Part shown: piece after piece, positions 45,689-48,890 of the stretch
Layout: each line of letters opens with the position of its first letter
How positions within the stretch are numbered: the stretch's first letter is position 1
Assembly (NCBI GenBank): GCA_902810705.1
Contig: CADDYU010000012.1
Span: 1 to 48,890, forward strand
Source of the DNA: Methylococcaceae bacterium
GTDB taxonomy: Bacteria > Pseudomonadota > Gammaproteobacteria > Methylococcales > Methylococcaceae
Reading direction: 5' to 3'
DNA length: 48,890 nucleotides
The notes under the pieces: generated by a model
The model's input: the letters and a program-made list of their open reading frames with translations, nothing else
What the model was told of the DNA's origin: nothing
Databases searched by the model: none
Translations under genes and position numbers: made by a program

Positions 45689-45725
45689 GCCTCCTCTTTG
45701 GGAGAGGGCAAGGGTCAGGGGATCC
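45689..45725. repeat. Degenerate copy of the CCCTCTCCC-type interspersed palindrome
   Basis: GCCTCCTCTTTGGGAGAGGGC followed by AAGGGTCAGGGGATCCCC resembles the common intergenic palindrome that, read in reverse, translates as LTLALSQR. Its arms pair with one mismatch and G-U pairs. It lies in the 83-nt purH-glcF gap and may act as an mRNA-end hairpin. Confidence 0.55.
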
Positions 45726-45767
45726 CCGAGATGTCTCCTCACTTCACTTAGTTTTTCATAGACTTCA

Positions 45768-47024
45768 TTGAACCGATCCGATCTCATCGCCGCGACCGAC
45801 CTCTGCGTGAAGTGCGGCTTGTGTTTGCCCCATTGCCCCACCTATGTCGAGACGCGGGACGAGAACGAATCGCCGCGGGGCCGGATTTCCCTGATCCAGG
45901 GATGGGCGACGGGGGCACTCGGGGCCGCGCCCGAACTCACTCGGCACGTGGATAATTGCCTCCTGTGCCGCGCCTGCGAGGCGGCCTGTCCGGCGTATGT
46001 TCCTTATGGCGGGATCGTCGACCGGTTCCGGCAAGAGGCGGGCGCGGCGGGCAAACCGCTGGCCGCCCGGCTGAAATCCGGCATCTTGCGCAAGGTGTTG
46101 ACCGGCCCAAGCCTCTCTCGGCTCGCAGGATCCTCATTGGCCAGAAGGGCGGCCGTAGCGATCAAGAATCTGAACGGAACCAAGGGCCTTGGAAGAGGGT
46201 TCGGGATTGCCGAGCTCGCCGCAGGTCTCCCGGAAACCTCGGTTAGGCCCATCAAGAAGGGTTGGACCGGCTTTCATCCGGCGGAGAATGGGCGAGGAAT
46301 TAGGGAGGTCCTTCTATTCCAGGGCTGTACGGCGGCGCTCCTCGATTCCGAGACCATGACCTCGGCGATCCGCCTCATGAACCGACTGGAAATTGGTGTC
46401 CGTGTGCCGGAAGGGCAGACCTGCTGCGGCGCGCTCCACTTGCATGCAGGCGAAGGCGGTGCCGCCTCGGAGCGGATGGCTCGGAATCTCGCGGCATTCG
46501 AAAGCGCCAACAGCGATGTGATCGCGAGCTTCGCCAGCGGTTGTGCCGCCATGCTGCGCGACTACGGCGAGGCCTTCCCCTCGGCCGAGGCCAAGCAGTT
46601 TTCCGAGCGAATCCGGGATATCGGCCAGTTTCTCGCGGAAACTCCCTGGCCGAAGGATCTTAAACTGCGGTCGCTCCCCGCGACGGTCTGCGTGCATTCG
46701 CCGTGCAGTCTCAAGAACGTGCTGCGGGCGGATCGGCATGCTCCCGCGCTGCTTCGCCGGATTCCCGATCTCAAGGTCGTTGCCCTGCCCGCGCAAACCC
46801 ATTGCTGCGGAGCGGCGGGAAGCTATCTGCTCGAACATCCCCAAATGGCCCAAAAACTGCGGGACGATGTGCTTGAACGAATCCTGGCTTCCAAGCCCGA
46901 TTATCTCGTCACATCCAATCCGGGGTGCGCCATGCACTTGCGGGCCGGACTCAAGCAGCGGGGGCGAGAAGGGATCGAGGTGGTGCATTGGGTGACACTG
47001 CTGGCCCGAAGCTTAACCGAATAA
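45768..47024 (+). CDS. glcF: Glycolate oxidase-type iron-sulfur subunit (GlcF-like)
   Basis: A 418-residue electron-transfer subunit with two 4Fe-4S clusters (C13-x2-C16-x2-C19-x3-C23; C64-x2-C67-x2-C70-x3-C74) and two CCG domains, seen as TCCGALHLHAG and HCCGAAGSYLL. This is the GlcF/heterodisulfide reductase-like architecture, which passes electrons from a GlcDE flavoprotein. No glcD or glcE is adjacent, so the partner must be elsewhere. The TTG start lacks a clear ribosome site. A bidirectional terminator follows. Confidence 0.88.
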   Translation: MNRSDLIAATDLCVKCGLCLPHCPTYVETRDENESPRGRISLIQGWATGALGAAPELTRHVDNCLLCRACEAACPAYVPYGGIVDRFRQEAGAAGKPLAARLKSGILRKVLTGPSLSRLAGSSLARRAAVAIKNLNGTKGLGRGFGIAELAAGLPETSVRPIKKGWTGFHPAENGRGIREVLLFQGCTAALLDSETMTSAIRLMNRLEIGVRVPEGQTCCGALHLHAGEGGAASERMARNLAAFESANSDVIASFASGCAAMLRDYGEAFPSAEAKQFSERIRDIGQFLAETPWPKDLKLRSLPATVCVHSPCSLKNVLRADRHAPALLRRIPDLKVVALPAQTHCCGAAGSYLLEHPQMAQKLRDDVLERILASKPDYLVTSNPGCAMHLRAGLKQRGREGIEVVHWVTLLARSLTE

Positions 47025-47058
47025 AAAAGCCGCCCGGGTTTCCCATAGGCGGCTTTTT
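47024..47058. terminator. Bidirectional terminator between glcF and speD
   Basis: AAAAA-GCCGCC (47024-47034) pairs with GGCGGC-TTTTT (47048-47058), so each strand shows a GC stem and a T tract. It serves the convergent glcF and speD genes. Confidence 0.9.
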
Positions 47059-47075
47059 CAAGGGCTCGCGGAAAC

Positions 47076-47879
47076 TCAGCGCCGCAGCTTGTAATTCCGC
47101 CCGTAGAAGATTTCCGCCATCTCCTGCTTGAGCTGCTTTTGAATGGCGCTCCGCTCGTCCGGTGCCAGCGCGTCCTTGTCCGTATCGAACAGATAGTTGT
47201 CGAGGTGGAAGTCCTTCAGGATCATCTTGGTATGGAAGATTTTTTCCTGATAAACGTTCACGTCGATCATCTGGTAACGCTCGGCCGTCACATCCGAGAT
47301 GTAGTTTTGTATGGACGTGATTTCGTGGTCGATGTAATGCTTCTGCCCGCTGATGTCGCGGGTGAAGCCACGCACCCGGTAATCCATGATGACGATGTCC
47401 GATTCGAAGCTATGGATCAGGTAGTTCAACGCCTTGAGCGGGGAAATGCGTCCGCAGGTGGACACGTCGATATCCGCCCGGAACGTGCTGATGCCGCCAT
47501 AAGGGTGACTCTCGGGGTAGGTGTGCACCGTGATGTGGCTCTTGTTCAGATGCGCGACCACCGAGTCGGGCATGGGGCCTGGCGCCTCGATGTTGGTGAT
47601 CGAGTTCGGCACATCGTGGCCCTCGGAAATCAGCATGGTGACGCTGGCGCCCTGGGGCTCGTAGTCTTGCCGGGCGATATTCAGGATCTGCGCGCCAATG
47701 ATGGCGTTCACGTCTGTCAATATCTGCGTCAGGCGCTTGGCGTTGTACATCTCATCGATGTATTCGATATAACGGCGTTGCTGCTGCTCGGTTTTGGCAT
47801 AGCAGATGTCATAAATATTGAAGCTTAACGACTTGGTCAAATTGTTGAAGCCATGCAACTGCAGCTTGTCGATTTCCAT
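47076..47879 (-). CDS. speD: S-adenosylmethionine decarboxylase proenzyme
   Basis: A pyruvoyl enzyme that makes decarboxylated SAM for spermidine synthesis. The 267-residue form matches the large E. coli-type SpeD. Self-cleavage is at Lys113-Ser114 in [16 protein letters not shown], and the conserved Cys142 is in VSTCGRIS. I chose ATG 47879 because it gives the family N-terminus ([18 protein letters not shown]). An in-frame TTG at 47933 is possible. The partner speE is not in view. Confidence 0.96.
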   Translation of the reverse strand: MEIDKLQLHGFNNLTKSLSFNIYDICYAKTEQQQRRYIEYIDEMYNAKRLTQILTDVNAIIGAQILNIARQDYEPQGASVTMLISEGHDVPNSITNIEAPGPMPDSVVAHLNKSHITVHTYPESHPYGGISTFRADIDVSTCGRISPLKALNYLIHSFESDIVIMDYRVRGFTRDISGQKHYIDHEITSIQNYISDVTAERYQMIDVNVYQEKIFHTKMILKDFHLDNYLFDTDKDALAPDERSAIQKQLKQEMAEIFYGRNYKLRR

Positions 47880-47991
47880 CGAGTTTGCGATACCCCCGTC
47901 ATCGGTTAGAGCGGCCAGTGAGATACTGACCAAAGGAGATTTAGCGGGCTAACGCTAAAAACTGAATAAGACTTGGCAATTCGCCGGCCGT

Positions 47992-48411
47992 TCACTCGAT
48001 CGCCATGATTTCATAATCGTGGCTGATAGCGGCGGTCTTGCCCAGCATGAGAGAAGCCGAGCAATATTTCTCTGCGGAAAGCCGGATGGCCCGGTCCACG
48101 CTGGCCTCGTTCAGTCCCTTGCCCGCTATGACGAAATGGAGATGGATTTTGGTGAAGACTTTCGGATCGGCTTCCGCGCGTTCGGCATTCAGGAAAACTT
48201 CGCAATGACGTACGTCGTGCCGGCCCTTGCGGAGAATGTGCACGACATCGAAAGACGTGCAGCCGCCCATGCCGAGCAGCAGCATTTCCATCGGACGAAC
48301 CCCGAGATTCTTGCCGCCCGCCTCGACCGGCCCGTCCATGATCACTGCATGGCCGCTGCCGGACTCGCCTAAAAACATAGCGTTTTCAACCCACTTGACG
48401 CGTGCCTTCAT
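47992..48411 (-). CDS. OsmC/YhfA-family protein
   Basis: A 139-residue small peroxidase-type fold with the two conserved cysteines, Cys51 in GMGGCTSFDV and Cys117 in EKYCSASLML. OsmC/Ohr proteins reduce organic hydroperoxides; the YhfA group is less characterised. ATG 48411 is preferred, since an in-frame upstream start to 48441 lacks conservation. It is divergent from the crp-like gene, the same arrangement as yhfA-crp in E. coli and the speD-osmC-vfr order in pseudomonads. Confidence 0.88.
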   Translation of the reverse strand: MKARVKWVENAMFLGESGSGHAVIMDGPVEAGGKNLGVRPMEMLLLGMGGCTSFDVVHILRKGRHDVRHCEVFLNAERAEADPKVFTKIHLHFVIAGKGLNEASVDRAIRLSAEKYCSASLMLGKTAAISHDYEIMAIE

Positions 48412-48522
48412 GGAAGAACCCCGCCGAAAAAATAGCGGCATACTTTAGCATAGCCTTATCCGTCAATCGAATAGATTTCGCTGCTACACTTGGGTTATTT
48501 TTTAAAATAACTCGCGATAAGA

Positions 48523-48890
48523 ATGACGCTTGAGCCTGTTTCTTCCAAATCGGATGACTCATTGGAATGGTTACTTCGATATTGCCAGCGCCGCCGTTAT
48601 TCCACTAAAGCCGTGATCATAAAGCCGGGCGATGCGGGGGATAAGCTTTACTACATCGTCGAAGGGTCGTGCGCGGTCAGCTTGCACAACAAGGAGACCA
48701 ATCAGGACATCGTTCTAGCTTATCTCAACAAAGGTGATTTCATCGGTGAGATCGGAGTGTTCATGGGGCCTATGGTCCGTGAGGTCCACGTTTTGACTCG
48801 AGAATCCAGCCAATTGGCCCATATCGGCTATAGCCGACTGCATCACCTCTTAAGAAACGAGCTTTCGGGGCATGCCGCCGATATCCTGAG
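48523..48890 (+). CDS. Crp/Clp-family transcription regulator (partial)
   Basis: The first 122 codons of a Crp-family regulator; the helix-turn-helix lies beyond the window. The nucleotide-binding domain has GDAGDKLYYIVEGSCAVSLH and FIGEIGVF. The position of E. coli CRP Arg82-Ser83 reads Arg86-Glu87 (MVREVHV), which resembles Xanthomonas Clp rather than a standard cAMP-CRP. The ligand is therefore open. Synteny with osmC and speD supports an orthologue of crp/vfr/clp. Confidence 0.85.
   Translation, partial: MTLEPVSSKSDDSLEWLLRYCQRRRYSTKAVIIKPGDAGDKLYYIVEGSCAVSLHNKETNQDIVLAYLNKGDFIGEIGVFMGPMVREVHVLTRESSQLAHIGYSRLHHLLRNELSGHAADIL

Noticed and set aside
1-48890. CRISPR arrays, insertion sequences, prophage or integrase genes
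   Set aside because: No regularly spaced repeats, transposase-like proteins or terminal inverted repeats with target duplications were seen.

Overview
The window carries a gammaproteobacterial chromosome segment. Evidence for this is the tuf-tRNA(Trp)-secE-nusG-rplKAJL-rpoBC order with an L10-type leader, the dusB-fis pair, the E. coli-type SpeD, and an OsmC-like gene facing a crp-like gene. A PEP-CTERM protein, a PrsT-type TPR lipoprotein and a diheme cytochrome c4-like protein suggest an environmental, exopolysaccharide-making lineage. Methylococcales-like is my guess, but nothing here is diagnostic.

Layout. 1-12.4 kb: the end of tuf, tRNA-Trp, and the transcription/translation block through rpoC, closed by a strong terminator. 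12.4-16.4 kb: a cytochrome c4-like protein, then a three-gene envelope system of retropepsin-like protease, membrane-anchored inactive transglutaminase and RimK-like ATP-grasp ligase. 16.5-21.1 kb: a Pho-box-preceded pstC-pstA-pstB-phoU operon with no pstS or phoBR. 21.1-21.8 kb: a small heat-shock protein behind a sigma-32-like promoter. 22.4-32.1 kb: a visibly AT-richer island holding a PEP-CTERM protein behind a sigma-54-like promoter, an O-methyltransferase-like protein, and on the minus strand prsT followed by a VAO-type flavoprotein. At its right end is a VpsR-like bEBP-family regulator that has lost the GAFTGA threonine and both arginine-finger positions. 32.9-35.5 kb: clpB with a sigma-32-like promoter.

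35.6-38.6 kb: a GC-rich, overlapping run of a VTT-domain membrane protein, an O-antigen ligase-like protein and a GT9 heptosyltransferase. 38.7-42.6 kb: a YceI-like protein (minus strand) whose best start is out of frame at an A7 tract. Next to it is a tightly packed plus-strand run: DUF2238 protein, TIGR04283 transferase, NTF2-like, fatty acid hydroxylase/sterol desaturase family, TIGR04282 transferase. 42.8-47.1 kb: dusB-fis, purH, a degenerate interspersed repeat, and a GlcF-like iron-sulfur protein. 47.1-48.9 kb: speD and an osmC-like gene on the minus strand, then a divergent crp/clp-like regulator cut by the window end.

The least ordinary part is the 22-32 kb island. Its surface-protein, TPR-lipoprotein and small-molecule-enzyme genes carry sigma-54-like promoters, yet the adjacent regulator looks unable to work with sigma-54. 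I see no CRISPR array, insertion sequence, prophage or integrase.
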